Positions 16,477 to 25,712 of a stretch of DNA of 64,000 bases are shown here, piece after piece. The notes under the pieces were generated by a model. The model worked only from the letters and a program-made list of their open reading frames with translations. It was not told where the DNA came from and ran no database searches. Each line of letters begins with the position of its first letter. The first letter of the stretch is position 1. Location of the stretch: assembly GCA_002633315.1 (NCBI GenBank), contig NWBN01000027.1, positions 93,481-157,480 of the forward strand, in the 5' to 3' direction. The position numbers were made by a program, and so were the translations under genes. This stretch comes from Bacteroidales bacterium Phil6 (GTDB taxonomy: Bacteria; Bacteroidota; Bacteroidia; Bacteroidales; F082).

Positions 16477-18006
16477 TTAATATCCCAATTCTTTCAAATA
16501 ATCCTTCATTTTGGCCTGCACTTCGGCCAATTCGGCTTCAAGCGCATCAATCTCTTTCTGCACGGCAGGAATGTCCACTTCGGCTTCTTCTTCAAAGGTA
16601 TCGACATAACGCGGAATGTTCAGGTTGAAATCGTTTTCGCGGATATCGGCAGGAGTGGCCACAAAGGCATATCTGTCTTCCGCCACGCCGGCATCCAGTT
16701 CGCCATTGGCAAAGCGGCGGTAAACGCTGACAATATGGTCAATGTCCTGCGGGCGGAGCTTGTTCTGGTTCTTGCCGTTTTCATACTCACGGCTGGCATC
16801 GACAAACAACACATGGTCGGTTTTCTTGCCTTTGTTGAAAATGGCGATGGCTGCCGGAATGCCCGTACCGTAGAACAGGTTGGCCGGGAGCCCGATTACC
16901 GCTTCCAAAAGGTTTTCCTCTATGACATGCTGACGGATTTTTCCCTCGCCCGCACCACGGAACAGCACGCCATGGGGGATAACCACACCCACTTTGCCGC
17001 TGCCTTCCTGCGCCACCTCTATCATGTGCGAAATGAAAGCCCAGTCGCCTTTGCTTTTGGGCGGAATGCCACGCCAGAAACGGTTATAGGGGTCGGTGGC
17101 CGCTTCATCGGCGCCCCACTTGTCCAGGGAGAAAGGAGGATTGGCCACTACCGTGTCGAATTTCATCAGCCGGTCATTCTCTTTCAGCTTGGGATTGCGC
17201 AAGGTGTCGCCCCAACGGATAACGGCATTGTCGAAGCCATGCAGGAACATGTTCATCATGGCCAACGCCCATGTGCTGCCGTTCACTTCCTGCCCGTAAA
17301 GCGAAAAATTGCTGTTACCCACTTCCTTGCCGGCCTTAATCAGCAGGGAACCGGACCCACAAGTTGGGTCGCAGATACGGGCACCCGGCTTGCTTTTGGT
17401 CAGTTTGGCCAACAAGGTGGACACCTCGGCCGGCGTGAAGAACTCACCCGCCTTCTTGCCCGACTCGCTGGCAAACGTGGAAACAAGATACATATAGGAA
17501 TCTCCTATGATATCATTGTCTTCCAAATGGGATTCATCTAATTCCAGTTCGCTGAAATCGACCAGCAGGTTTTTCAAGCGTGCGTTTTTTTCCTTGGGTT
17601 CGCCCAAGTTGGCCGAATTGAAACTGATGTTGCGGAAAATGCTGCTGCCGTCTTCACTGCTCATCTTTTCACGGTTGGCATCCTCCAAATCGGCCAAAGC
17701 CATATCAATCAGCTCGCCTATATTGTTTGCATTGCGGTTTTCATACAGATAGTGGAACGAGCTGTTTTCCGGCACCATAAAACGCTCATGGCGCATGGCA
17801 CGCGCCGCACGTTCCTTATCTCCTTCATATCGCTCTAAATATTCAGAATGCTTGGCTTTATATACATCACTGACATACTTAAGGAAAAGCATAGTCAGGA
17901 TATAATCTTTATATTGGCTGGGGTCTATCACTCCGCGGAAAGTATCACAAGCTTTCCAAACCACACGATTAATTTGCGACTGGTCTGTTTTCTGTTGAAT
18001 TTCCAT
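16477..18006 (-). CDS. hsdM: Type I restriction enzyme M subunit (N6-adenine methyltransferase)
   Basis: A 509-residue HsdM. The N-terminal helical domain includes YKDYILTMLFLKYVSD, and FFTPAEV near residue 189 opens the SAM-binding region. Motif I DPTCGSG is at 213-219 and the catalytic motif IV NPPFS at 289-293, as expected for a gamma-class N6-adenine methyltransferase. The C-terminal segment is a coiled coil (KEIDALEAELAEVQAK) for contact with HsdS. The DNA is notably richer in G and C than the hsdS, DUF2971 and KAP genes of the same operon. It follows the half-size S gene by 7 bp and precedes the Fic gene by 16 bp. Confidence 0.96.
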   Translation of the reverse strand: MEIQQKTDQSQINRVVWKACDTFRGVIDPSQYKDYILTMLFLKYVSDVYKAKHSEYLERYEGDKERAARAMRHERFMVPENSSFHYLYENRNANNIGELIDMALADLEDANREKMSSEDGSSIFRNISFNSANLGEPKEKNARLKNLLVDFSELELDESHLEDNDIIGDSYMYLVSTFASESGKKAGEFFTPAEVSTLLAKLTKSKPGARICDPTCGSGSLLIKAGKEVGNSNFSLYGQEVNGSTWALAMMNMFLHGFDNAVIRWGDTLRNPKLKENDRLMKFDTVVANPPFSLDKWGADEAATDPYNRFWRGIPPKSKGDWAFISHMIEVAQEGSGKVGVVIPHGVLFRGAGEGKIRQHVIEENLLEAVIGLPANLFYGTGIPAAIAIFNKGKKTDHVLFVDASREYENGKNQNKLRPQDIDHIVSVYRRFANGELDAGVAEDRYAFVATPADIRENDFNLNIPRYVDTFEEEAEVDIPAVQKEIDALEAELAEVQAKMKDYLKELGY

Positions 18007-18013
18007 ATATAAG

Positions 18014-18574
18014 TTATTTTATTTTATTCATTAATAATCGTTGCATAATAATATGTTTCTTTTCGATGATTGCATGTTGCAGTTCTTTTTCTCTTTGAGA
18101 CAAGTCTGCAATCTTTACGATAATATTTTGTTCCGTCAACGAAGGGATTGGTATCTCTAAATTTTCTACGGCAGGTTTATGAATAAGCGGCGTTGCACTA
18201 CCAACCTGGTGAGTCTTAAAATATGCTTCCACTGAAGGCTGACGTAAAAACCAACAAAGATATTCAGGTGTAACAATCGGGGATTTCAACCGAATCACAA
18301 AAAAAGAAGTGGATGCCACCGCTTTTTCTTGCTCACGAAATACGACACTTAAATAATTTACACCTTTGGAGGTAAAAAGGATATCACCTTCATGCAACAA
18401 ATTCTTATGCATTTTAGATGTTTGAAATACTCGTGAAGCATGCCTTGTGACTATGGTGTCAGTACAGTCCTTAGTCTGTAAATAGGTTATTTCTCCATCC
18501 GGATCTGTTTTCTCATATACTCCTGATAAAACCTCTGCAACCTCTTTTAGATATATTTTTTTCTTAGTAATCAT
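18014..18574 (-). CDS. Half-size HsdS-like protein (single target-recognition domain)
   Basis: A 186-residue protein resembling one half of a type I specificity subunit. A target-recognition domain spans about residues 5-150 (VAEVLSGVY at the start, then LLHEGDILFTSKG, a usual HsdS pattern). It ends IPIPSLTEQNIIVKIADL and is followed by a single helical dimerisation segment of about 35 residues. It is the first gene of the operon, 7 bp ahead of hsdM, and has its own promoter box upstream. It could pair with itself as a palindromic half-S, or replace HsdS to give a second specificity. It lacks the LTGK-type motif of the full-length HsdS and is not a simple fragment of it. Confidence 0.78.
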   Translation of the reverse strand: MITKKKIYLKEVAEVLSGVYEKTDPDGEITYLQTKDCTDTIVTRHASRVFQTSKMHKNLLHEGDILFTSKGVNYLSVVFREQEKAVASTSFFVIRLKSPIVTPEYLCWFLRQPSVEAYFKTHQVGSATPLIHKPAVENLEIPIPSLTEQNIIVKIADLSQREKELQHAIIEKKHIIMQRLLMNKIK

Positions 18575-18593
18575 TTTACTCTATTTTATGTTG

Positions 18594-18601
18594 CAAATAT
18601 A
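18594..18601 (-). promoter_or_regulatory. Promoter of the restriction/defence operon
   Basis: The minus strand reads TATATTTG (TAnnTTTG), 20 bp before the ATG of the half-size S gene. A TTTTG -33 element lies at 18621-18625 with a 19-bp gap. It is the only strong promoter seen upstream of the whole minus-strand gene run to 6172. Confidence 0.6.
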
Positions 18602-19120
18602 CAGATTATTTTTTTACTTCCAAAAATTTCTTGTTTTTTTCTAAGTAATATAATTACTATTTCTGATTTACAAACACAAAATTACATTATCATCAAGAAT
18701 ATCAGCTATATACATTTATTACCACATTTTATATAATCTATCCTTAATGGCGGATTACAAGGCCTCAAATAATCAGTAATACCTGTATGGAGATAGTCGG
18801 ATCTATGCCACCACAATAAAAAACATTGTTTGAGTTGATATTAAATTTGTATCAACGAATACTTTTTGTGGAAAGACTCAAAATATTATTTTTTACTTTA
18901 TATAAATATCTTTCAGTCGTATTATATCCGATTGCCTCAGATAGTACTCCTAATAATACGAATATAAATATTTCTTTGCTGTCCGAATAAAATCATTATA
19001 TGGATATTTTATATATGAGATTATTATTAAAGCACAAATGTCGTTCTATCAACATATTAACGTCTCTACGTGTAAAAACATATTGTATTCAGACCTCTCG
19101 GACCTTACTGTTGACAGAAT
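18602..19120. other. Gene-free spacer between the defence and glycosyltransferase operons
   Basis: No gene or structured RNA is recognised in this AT-rich stretch, which is upstream of one minus-strand operon and downstream of another. Near its left edge is the end of the defence promoter. Near its right edge, 19060-19115 carries one arm of the GTAGAGACG palindrome and the TATGTTTTTACAC repeat in minus orientation. Confidence 0.6.
19060..19115 (-). repeat. Repeat segment TATGTTTTTACACGTAGAGACG (inverted copy)
   Basis: The minus strand here reads GGTCCGAGAGGTCTGAATAC, then AATATGTTTTTACACGTAGAGACG. The last part is near-identical to 5986-6008. The second palindrome arm is missing, so this is a truncated copy. 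It lies just 3' of the glycosyltransferase gene that ends at 19121. Confidence 0.55.
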
Positions 19121-20293
19121 TCAACCTGGATTATTCCGAATAACTTCCTGATAAACTTTATGATATTTTTCCGTTATCTTATCCCAAACCAAATCTTCTT
19201 TCACCTTATTATAAGCATTGACAGCCATTGTCATTCTTTTATCGTCATCATCTATAAGTTGGTGAAGCATATTTTTAAATGAGTGGTAATCATGACAAAA
19301 CAACGCCTGTTCATCTTCTTTAAAGACACCCCAAACGCCGGTACCTTCAACAGCTATCACAGCATTCATCACGGCTGCAGCTTCAAGATATACCAATCCG
19401 AATGTCTCGCCTTCACTTGGCAAGGCAAAGATATCGCTTTCTGCCAACAACTCGACCACTTTATCATGCGACAATTGTCCATAAAACTTAACATTGTCCA
19501 TGCCTTCAGCCTGAGAGTAAAGTTCCTGTCTCAGTTCACCGTCGCCTATTATTCTAAGAAAGATTTTTTTGTTGCCATTATATTCCTTTACAGCATCAAT
19601 AACCCAGGACAAACGTTTTCGTTTTATCATACTGCTTACAACAGTAATTACAACTTCATCACGGAAAGGCTGTAACTCCCTGTATTGCAACAAATTATCA
19701 TCTATGGCATGAGGTATTACGATACTATTCACTCCAAAATGGCATTTTATGAAATCCTGTTGAAAGGCATTGTGTACAATGATTCTGTCTGCATCATGCA
19801 ACACCTCCTCGAACTTGGATTTATGACAGCCTGAAGCGAATGCCTTGTTGATATATTTGACATCTGTTTCTCTTATCGACACTATATAAGGTATGCCATA
19901 TCTTCTTTTCAATATGCGGGCAAAATAACCGTCAGGCAGCACAAAATGAGCATGTGTCAATGCCGGCTGTCCATTCTGTTCCACATAACAGCAAACATCA
20001 TGCTCTGCAGTTCTCAGCAATGAAAACGAGAGGCTGAAGCCCGGCAACCGGTAATACTCTATGGGAGTAACCGGAATACCGTCATTATACCAAGTCTTAT
20101 CGAGAGAATGCAGATACTTGTATTTCTTGAATTTATATACCGGAAAAGGCACGAACTCCTTAGGATAAACCATTGCTATGTCATAATATCGCGACAAATG
20201 CAGAGCTATATCTACAATAATACGATTGCTGACGCGTGTTGGAGTAGTGATATTGTTAGCAACATACAGGACTTTGTTTTTTATATCTGTCAT
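19121..20293 (-). CDS. Glycosyltransferase family 4 protein
   Basis: A 390-residue GT-B fold glycosyltransferase. The C-terminal half has the donor-site pattern of family 4: VVSSMIKRKRLSWVIDAV near residue 215, FLRIIGDGELRQEL near 245, and the E-x7-E motif in PSEGETFGLVYLEAAA near 297. The N-terminal half has a LTHAHFVLPDGYFA segment, as in capsule and exopolysaccharide glycosyltransferases. It has no signal peptide and should work on the cytosolic face of the membrane with a nucleotide-sugar donor. It overlaps the preceding gene by 4 bp, so the two are translationally coupled. The sugar and acceptor cannot be deduced. Confidence 0.87.
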   Translation of the reverse strand: MTDIKNKVLYVANNITTPTRVSNRIIVDIALHLSRYYDIAMVYPKEFVPFPVYKFKKYKYLHSLDKTWYNDGIPVTPIEYYRLPGFSLSFSLLRTAEHDVCCYVEQNGQPALTHAHFVLPDGYFARILKRRYGIPYIVSIRETDVKYINKAFASGCHKSKFEEVLHDADRIIVHNAFQQDFIKCHFGVNSIVIPHAIDDNLLQYRELQPFRDEVVITVVSSMIKRKRLSWVIDAVKEYNGNKKIFLRIIGDGELRQELYSQAEGMDNVKFYGQLSHDKVVELLAESDIFALPSEGETFGLVYLEAAAVMNAVIAVEGTGVWGVFKEDEQALFCHDYHSFKNMLHQLIDDDDKRMTMAVNAYNKVKEDLVWDKITEKYHKVYQEVIRNNPG

Positions 20294-21609
20294 ATCCTTT
20301 TTTCCTTATTTTTTATCAAGTCATTGAGCAGACCGGCATAATCGCGGGTAAGATTTCTACGGGAATATCCATCTACGGAGCTGTCATGACACAAAAGATT
20401 ATTATTCAAATATTTATTAAAAAAGTCCATTATGACTGTTTTCATTTTCTCCTTATTATGAAAATCAATCACTATGCCGGCAGAGGTGTCGCGCAGCAAA
20501 GCAGCAGTATCTCCATCTTCAGGTCCAACAGCCAAGACAGGACGACGTGCTGCAAGATATTCAAACACCTTACCTGTCAATATTCCTTTAGCATTAGGAG
20601 TGTCGTTGACAAGCAGCAGCAGTAACTGTGAAGAACATTGTTCTTTCATGACATTATCATGCGGTATATAACTTATATGCTGAAGATTGCCATCAAGACC
20701 ATTTTGACTTATGGATAACAGTACAGCATTATCCACCTGACCTATGAGACGAAGCCTCAATTTTTTCTTAAACTCTTCATTTTCAGCAACGAGTTCACCG
20801 AGAGCCTTCCACAGAGTCACTGCATTACGGGTACTGCCGATAATACCTATATGTGATATAGTGAAATCATCAGACAGTCTGACATCATGAATATCGTTTT
20901 CATTAAAGTCGTAGCCATTGGTTATCACAGTGACGTCACGTGCACCAAGACGTGACAGGCTGTCAGCGAGGTCACGACCCACTGCAACCACACGGTCTGC
21001 CTTTACAAGCACTTCATTTTCAAGACGGTGATGTTTTCTGTCGCTACGTGCAGACAAATGCAAGTCGTTATAAAAGTCTATCCCGGTCCACGGGTCTCTA
21101 AAGTCTGCTATCCAGGGAACGCCAAGATCATCATGCAGTTTCATTGCGATGAGATGCATAGAATGAGGCGGACCGGTACTAATGACAGCATCGACAGGAT
21201 TATCTTTCAGATATCCTTTAAGAAAACGCACTGATGGACGCACCCACATACAACGGGCATCCGGAATAAACATATTACCTCTTATCCATACGCTAAGATT
21301 CTGTTTCCATCCTTTTTTCTTTTCTCCTTCTTCAATAAAACCGGCTTTTATCTTTTCATCTTTTTTAAATCCAAGAAATCTCTTATATAAAGAATAAGGT
21401 TCTATTATAGGACGGCGTATCACCGTCACCTCCGGAGCAATATCTTTCTCCAAAGAGAGGTCTTCGACAGGATATTCTGCATTTTCTGCAGTATATATCA
21501 CCGGCAGCCAACCATTCTCCGGAAGATACTTCGACATTTTAAGCCATCGTTGTACACCGGAACCTCCGGATGGATACCAATAATATGTTATTATCAAGAC
21601 CTTTTTCAT
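20290..21609 (-). CDS. Glycosyltransferase (GT4-like)
   Basis: A 439-residue GT-B glycosyltransferase. The N-terminal YYWYPSGGSGVQRW resembles the acceptor-side GGxG loop of family 4 enzymes. PDARCMWVRP and VISTGPPHSMHLIA then PWIADFRDPW are landmarks of a Bacteroidota subfamily. The donor-site region has IIGSTRNAVTLW and, near residue 375, LTGKVFEYLAARRPVLAVGP. It overlaps the YfhO-like gene upstream and the next glycosyltransferase downstream by 4 bp each, so three proteins are made in series from one mRNA. Together they suggest assembly of a cell-surface glycan or glycolipid. Its exact role is not established. Confidence 0.85.
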   Translation of the reverse strand: MKKVLIITYYWYPSGGSGVQRWLKMSKYLPENGWLPVIYTAENAEYPVEDLSLEKDIAPEVTVIRRPIIEPYSLYKRFLGFKKDEKIKAGFIEEGEKKKGWKQNLSVWIRGNMFIPDARCMWVRPSVRFLKGYLKDNPVDAVISTGPPHSMHLIAMKLHDDLGVPWIADFRDPWTGIDFYNDLHLSARSDRKHHRLENEVLVKADRVVAVGRDLADSLSRLGARDVTVITNGYDFNENDIHDVRLSDDFTISHIGIIGSTRNAVTLWKALGELVAENEEFKKKLRLRLIGQVDNAVLLSISQNGLDGNLQHISYIPHDNVMKEQCSSQLLLLLVNDTPNAKGILTGKVFEYLAARRPVLAVGPEDGDTAALLRDTSAGIVIDFHNKEKMKTVIMDFFNKYLNNNLLCHDSSVDGYSRRNLTRDYAGLLNDLIKNKEKRI

Positions 21610-24101
21610 TCTTCAGTCTTCTTCTGCTTGAAAGCAAAAGCTACCGCAGCCACCAATGCCAACAGAATAATCAAAGAAGTCACAAAAGAAATGGCATTGC
21701 CGACTTTCCATACTCCGGGTTCGTAACGCATCACTATCTCATGTTTACCGGCTGGAATCAAAGCTGCCCGCATCATATAATCGGCACGTAAAATCTTATG
21801 TTCTTTACCATCGACAGTCATCTTCCATCCATCGGAAGTCCAGATTTCCGAAAATACCACCAACTCGTCTGCAGAAGATTCGAACTCATAAACCAACTCA
21901 TTGGGTTTATATGATTTCATCTCTATAACACCATGACTGTCATTACCTTTAAAGTTTATCAAATCATTCTCGAACTCTCTGTTGACAATAGCAATATTTT
22001 TGACATCGGTATCAGCAATAGCATCTATCTCTTCATTTGGAGTACCGACCCATCTCACTTCATCGACGAGCCATGCATTGCCAAAGGCATTTCTGTTAAT
22101 CAAAGGCTGTGCATCACCGTGATAAATCACATATTTGGTATTCAGCATATTGAGAACCTTTGTGTTGTCCAACAACTTAACAACATCGTATTCAGTTTTG
22201 GCATTGGAAAAGCCTTTGCGTAAATCATTTATCTCACTGTCAAGATAATGAGAAATAATGTCTTGATAACGACGTTGTTTAGCGCCATGATAACCTCCGA
22301 CGGATTTATGATAATATGAAGTGCTTGCATCGTTAAAGACATTTTTGGAAATATCTACCACTCTGAAATCAAGAGTATTGTCATTCAATATGAATTCATC
22401 AGCCTTTGTCATGGCAAAAGGCTTGTCGAACTGACGTTTTGATATAAAGTTGTCATTATTAAGATATCGTTTGTCCACCGGCAACATATCCACCAATACA
22501 AGGACAGCGAGGACAGGCAACAATATTTTCTGTTTCATCTTACCCCTGACAAACAACAGAATACATATTGCAGATGCTGTTATGAAAAAGAAACTTCTCA
22601 AAGCATCTTTTCTAAAGACAGCCATACGCACTTCCTCCAACTGAGACATCATGGATTGGTAAACCGAGCCACCGGCACCTTTTGTAAGTTGTTCAAACTG
22701 AGCCATTTCATTTTTACTCAGAAAATTAAAGAACACATCTGGCATTACAGACATTATCAAGCATATACCGCCTGTCAAGCCGAAGGAGATATAAAGGGCT
22801 TTCATATTGTTTTTCAACACGTCGGGATTTTTCATTATCTCGGCGAGAGCAAGGAAAGCAAGCAGCGGCATACACACCTCTGCAATGACGAGAGTCATAG
22901 ACACAGCACGGAATTTATTATATCCGGGCACATAGTCAAGGAAGAAATCGGTAAATCCCATGAAATTCTTACCCCAACTCAGCAGTATAGACAACACTGT
23001 AGCTGCCAGAAGAATCCATTTATACTCGTTTTTCACCACAAAAAGTCCTAATACAAAGAGGAATACCACAATAGCGCCAACATATACGGGACCGCTTGTA
23101 CCTGGTTGATCGCCCCAATATGCATTCTGTTGAGCAATAGCCTGTTTAAAGCGGGAATCCACATTATGAAGAGCCGGATTGTCATTGCCAATATAGCCTG
23201 AAGCACCACCTTTAACATTTGGTATCATAAGACTCCATGTCTCCCCAATGCCGTAACTCCATTGTGTGACATAATCTCTGTCAAGTCCATTTGTCTGATT
23301 ATCAACATCTTTAGACAACACCGGTTTACCTCTCATGGTATCGTTGACATATTTATAGTTAGCATAGAGGTTAGTAGAACTTGTCATCACCGCCAACACA
23401 GCAGCTACAGCAAGCAGAGCACTTGCCTTGAAGAAGACGTCTAATTTCTTATCTTTAAAAGCCTTGACGAACTCGAACAGCACTACAAATACCACTATCA
23501 GCAGGAGATAATATGTTATTTGCAGATGTCCGGCACGTACTTCAAGAGCGAGCGACAATGCTGTCAACACAGTACCCCAAAGATATTTACCCTTATAAGA
23601 CAACAAAATACCGGCAATAACGGGTGCCATATATGCCATTGCCATGGCTTTGGAGTTATGTCCGGCGCCTATCACAATGAAGAGATAGGAAGACAATCCG
23701 TAAGCCACAGCACCGATAAAACTGACCCAAGTACCTGCATTTAGAACCATCAACAATACAAAGAAGCCGAGCATGCTTATGAAAACAGCTCCGACAGGAT
23801 GCGGAAATCCCACACCCAGAATCTTATTGACATACGTCATAAGGTTACTGTTTTGTGTGACGGAAATATTCCAGGAAGGCATTCCGCCAAACATAGAGTT
23901 GGTCCATAAAGTCTGCTCTCCTGTCTCTTCCCTGAAATCGGATATCTCTTTTGACATCCCTTTGTACATGTCTATATCATGTTGTTTAATTCTCTTGCCC
24001 TGCAAAACAGGAGAAAAATACACCATAGTAATGACAGCAAATCCGATGATTGCCAACAATATGGACAAAGCATGCCTATTCTTCTTTATAAAGTCGCTCA
24101 T
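21606..24101 (-). CDS. YfhO-family polytopic membrane protein
   Basis: An 831-residue integral membrane protein. The first 540 residues hold about a dozen hydrophobic segments, starting with LSILLAIIGFAVITMVYF. A soluble domain of about 230 residues follows (FRVVDISKNVF, YHKSVGGYHGAKQRRYQD), then a last membrane segment near the C-terminus. This is the layout of YfhO proteins, which are GT-C-like; the Bacillus member is linked to glycosylation of lipoteichoic acid. QWSYGIGETWSLMIPNVKGG and the YHGAKQRRYQ block are well conserved in Bacteroidota members. It overlaps the glycosyltransferase downstream by 4 bp and lies 9 bp after the beta-helix gene, so a joint role in surface glycans is likely. 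Confidence 0.85.
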   Translation of the reverse strand: MSDFIKKNRHALSILLAIIGFAVITMVYFSPVLQGKRIKQHDIDMYKGMSKEISDFREETGEQTLWTNSMFGGMPSWNISVTQNSNLMTYVNKILGVGFPHPVGAVFISMLGFFVLLMVLNAGTWVSFIGAVAYGLSSYLFIVIGAGHNSKAMAMAYMAPVIAGILLSYKGKYLWGTVLTALSLALEVRAGHLQITYYLLLIVVFVVLFEFVKAFKDKKLDVFFKASALLAVAAVLAVMTSSTNLYANYKYVNDTMRGKPVLSKDVDNQTNGLDRDYVTQWSYGIGETWSLMIPNVKGGASGYIGNDNPALHNVDSRFKQAIAQQNAYWGDQPGTSGPVYVGAIVVFLFVLGLFVVKNEYKWILLAATVLSILLSWGKNFMGFTDFFLDYVPGYNKFRAVSMTLVIAEVCMPLLAFLALAEIMKNPDVLKNNMKALYISFGLTGGICLIMSVMPDVFFNFLSKNEMAQFEQLTKGAGGSVYQSMMSQLEEVRMAVFRKDALRSFFFITASAICILLFVRGKMKQKILLPVLAVLVLVDMLPVDKRYLNNDNFISKRQFDKPFAMTKADEFILNDNTLDFRVVDISKNVFNDASTSYYHKSVGGYHGAKQRRYQDIISHYLDSEINDLRKGFSNAKTEYDVVKLLDNTKVLNMLNTKYVIYHGDAQPLINRNAFGNAWLVDEVRWVGTPNEEIDAIADTDVKNIAIVNREFENDLINFKGNDSHGVIEMKSYKPNELVYEFESSADELVVFSEIWTSDGWKMTVDGKEHKILRADYMMRAALIPAGKHEIVMRYEPGVWKVGNAISFVTSLIILLALVAAVAFAFKQKKTEE

Positions 24102-24110
24102 ATCAATATA

Positions 24111-25697
24111 TTAATAAACCACTTTTACAACTTTTCTTGAATAATCAGTGACAACATTCAACAAATAGCCGCCACTTTTAAGGTTACCGGTATTAAACAT
24201 CTCGGATAGTGACAAACTATGCTTACCTGCACAAAAAGAACCATAATTTTTTTCACATATCAATGCTCCGGTGATAGAATATAACTTCAAAGTCACATCG
24301 GATGTCTCGCGTAAATCTATCTCACAGACACTATTAGAAGACAAAGGATTAGGCATGATTTTTATATTCATTTCATAATTATTCTCATCAATATAAATAT
24401 CATTGAACTCATAAGTTCCAAGGTCTATGATACCATTGAACACACGTTGGTTGCCTGCAAGGTCAAGAGAAGGAAAAGTAAAGCCCGGTATTTCATTCAT
24501 TCCATAATCTATACATGGACTTGACTTTGTCAATCTGAAGTCATTATTATCGAAATCCACGAATTGAGGATCTTCCAACAACATATTCTCAACAGTCACC
24601 TCTGCAAAAGCGGTATGTATGCTTTCCATTCCGTTCTGCAAAGCCACATTATAAAGATCCAACTTTGTCTCGCCATCCCAGACCCAAATCTGAGAACCAT
24701 CCAAAGAAGATGAATGAGCCCAATGATTACCCCAAATAATAGAATTATAGAATTTAGGGTGAGCCTCAAAGGCGCACTGCATGCCACCACCGCCTGCAGA
24801 TTCGCAAGTATTGTTTATCATGCTGAGATTGACAAAAAGAGGGTCGGCTGTTGCCACGGCAAGGCCTCCGCCATAGTGAACAGCGTTATTATCATAAAGC
24901 AAGACATTAGACATGACAACGTCGAGATGTTTGGAACGTTGAACTCCCAAACCTCCGGCATTACATGCAAAATTATCATTTATTACAGCTCTATCGAGCA
25001 CTACGGAACAGCTGTCGAAAGCAAGACCTCCCCCATAGCATACGGCACATTCATTACCATGAACATACATATCTTCCATTTTAACATTGCATTTCAGGAA
25101 TGACATGCCGGCACCATGCAAATAAATATCACCTTCTACGTTATATCCTTTATTGTCAGCCACTTCTATCTTACGGAACTCCAAATCCGAATTTTCCGCA
25201 TACAGAGCGCCTCCACGTTTCCACATGATATTATTTCTGAATTTACAGTTAGTCACAAGTATGTTCTTAGTGTCATAAATACGCAATGCACCACCATAAG
25301 GATCTTCCGGTATTGCTTTACCATATTCAAAATTACAATAAGACAAAACAACCGATTCATTGCAATTTTCCAACCTTATGCCGTTCCATGCCCCATTACC
25401 CTTATGGGTGAGATAAAAACCTGTGGTATCGGCAACAGTAAAATAAATAGAATCTGTTTCTGTACCAACAGCTTCTATTCCGCCATTGACGACAATGCCG
25501 CAATAATCTTCAAAAATGACACGAGTACCTTCTTCAATAAAAAGCACGGTACCCGGTAAAACTGTAACATCACCTTTTACAATAACGGTATCAGCGCTCC
25601 AAATTCCGCTTTGTTCTCCGCTAACCTCGATCGTTTGAGCTTTACCAATAAAAAAGCACGCAATCAACAGTGAAAATAAAATAAATCTCATAGACAT
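24111..25697 (-). CDS. Secreted right-handed beta-helix protein with T9SS sorting domain
   Basis: A 528-residue secreted protein. It has a signal peptide (RFILFSLLIACFFIGKAQ). Residues 25-400 form a parallel beta-helix of repeated short strands with Asn ladders (NNIMWKRGGALYAENS, YGGGLAFDSC, NAGGLGVQRS), as in pectate-lyase-like or polymorphic outer-membrane repeat folds. The last 80 residues are a T9SS type A sorting domain (MPNPLSSNSVCEIDL, KLYSITGALI, GGYLLNVV). It should be exported by type IX secretion and attached to the surface. It is the first gene of an operon with YfhO and two glycosyltransferases. The start could instead be the second Met at 25691, since the promoter box is only 8 bp upstream. 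Confidence 0.85.
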   Translation of the reverse strand: MSMRFILFSLLIACFFIGKAQTIEVSGEQSGIWSADTVIVKGDVTVLPGTVLFIEEGTRVIFEDYCGIVVNGGIEAVGTETDSIYFTVADTTGFYLTHKGNGAWNGIRLENCNESVVLSYCNFEYGKAIPEDPYGGALRIYDTKNILVTNCKFRNNIMWKRGGALYAENSDLEFRKIEVADNKGYNVEGDIYLHGAGMSFLKCNVKMEDMYVHGNECAVCYGGGLAFDSCSVVLDRAVINDNFACNAGGLGVQRSKHLDVVMSNVLLYDNNAVHYGGGLAVATADPLFVNLSMINNTCESAGGGGMQCAFEAHPKFYNSIIWGNHWAHSSSLDGSQIWVWDGETKLDLYNVALQNGMESIHTAFAEVTVENMLLEDPQFVDFDNNDFRLTKSSPCIDYGMNEIPGFTFPSLDLAGNQRVFNGIIDLGTYEFNDIYIDENNYEMNIKIMPNPLSSNSVCEIDLRETSDVTLKLYSITGALICEKNYGSFCAGKHSLSLSEMFNTGNLKSGGYLLNVVTDYSRKVVKVVY

Positions 25698-25704
25698 TTT
25701 TTTG

Positions 25705-25712
25705 CAAAGATA
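25705..25712 (-). promoter_or_regulatory. Promoter of the beta-helix/YfhO/glycosyltransferase operon
   Basis: The minus strand reads TATCTTTG, an exact TAnnTTTG box, with TTG at 25730-25732 at 17-bp spacing as the -33 element. It ends 8 bp before the annotated ATG, so the 5' leader would be almost absent. Confidence 0.62.

Noticed and set aside
16360..17541. Long plus-strand frame of 393 codons opposite hsdM
   Set aside because: It is antisense to a well-supported hsdM with all motifs and its product resembles no protein; G+C-rich DNA often leaves such shadow frames.
14149..18574. Phase-variable shuffling of the specificity genes
   Set aside because: No recombinase gene and no inverted repeats between the half-size S and hsdS were found; their sequences are not closely related.
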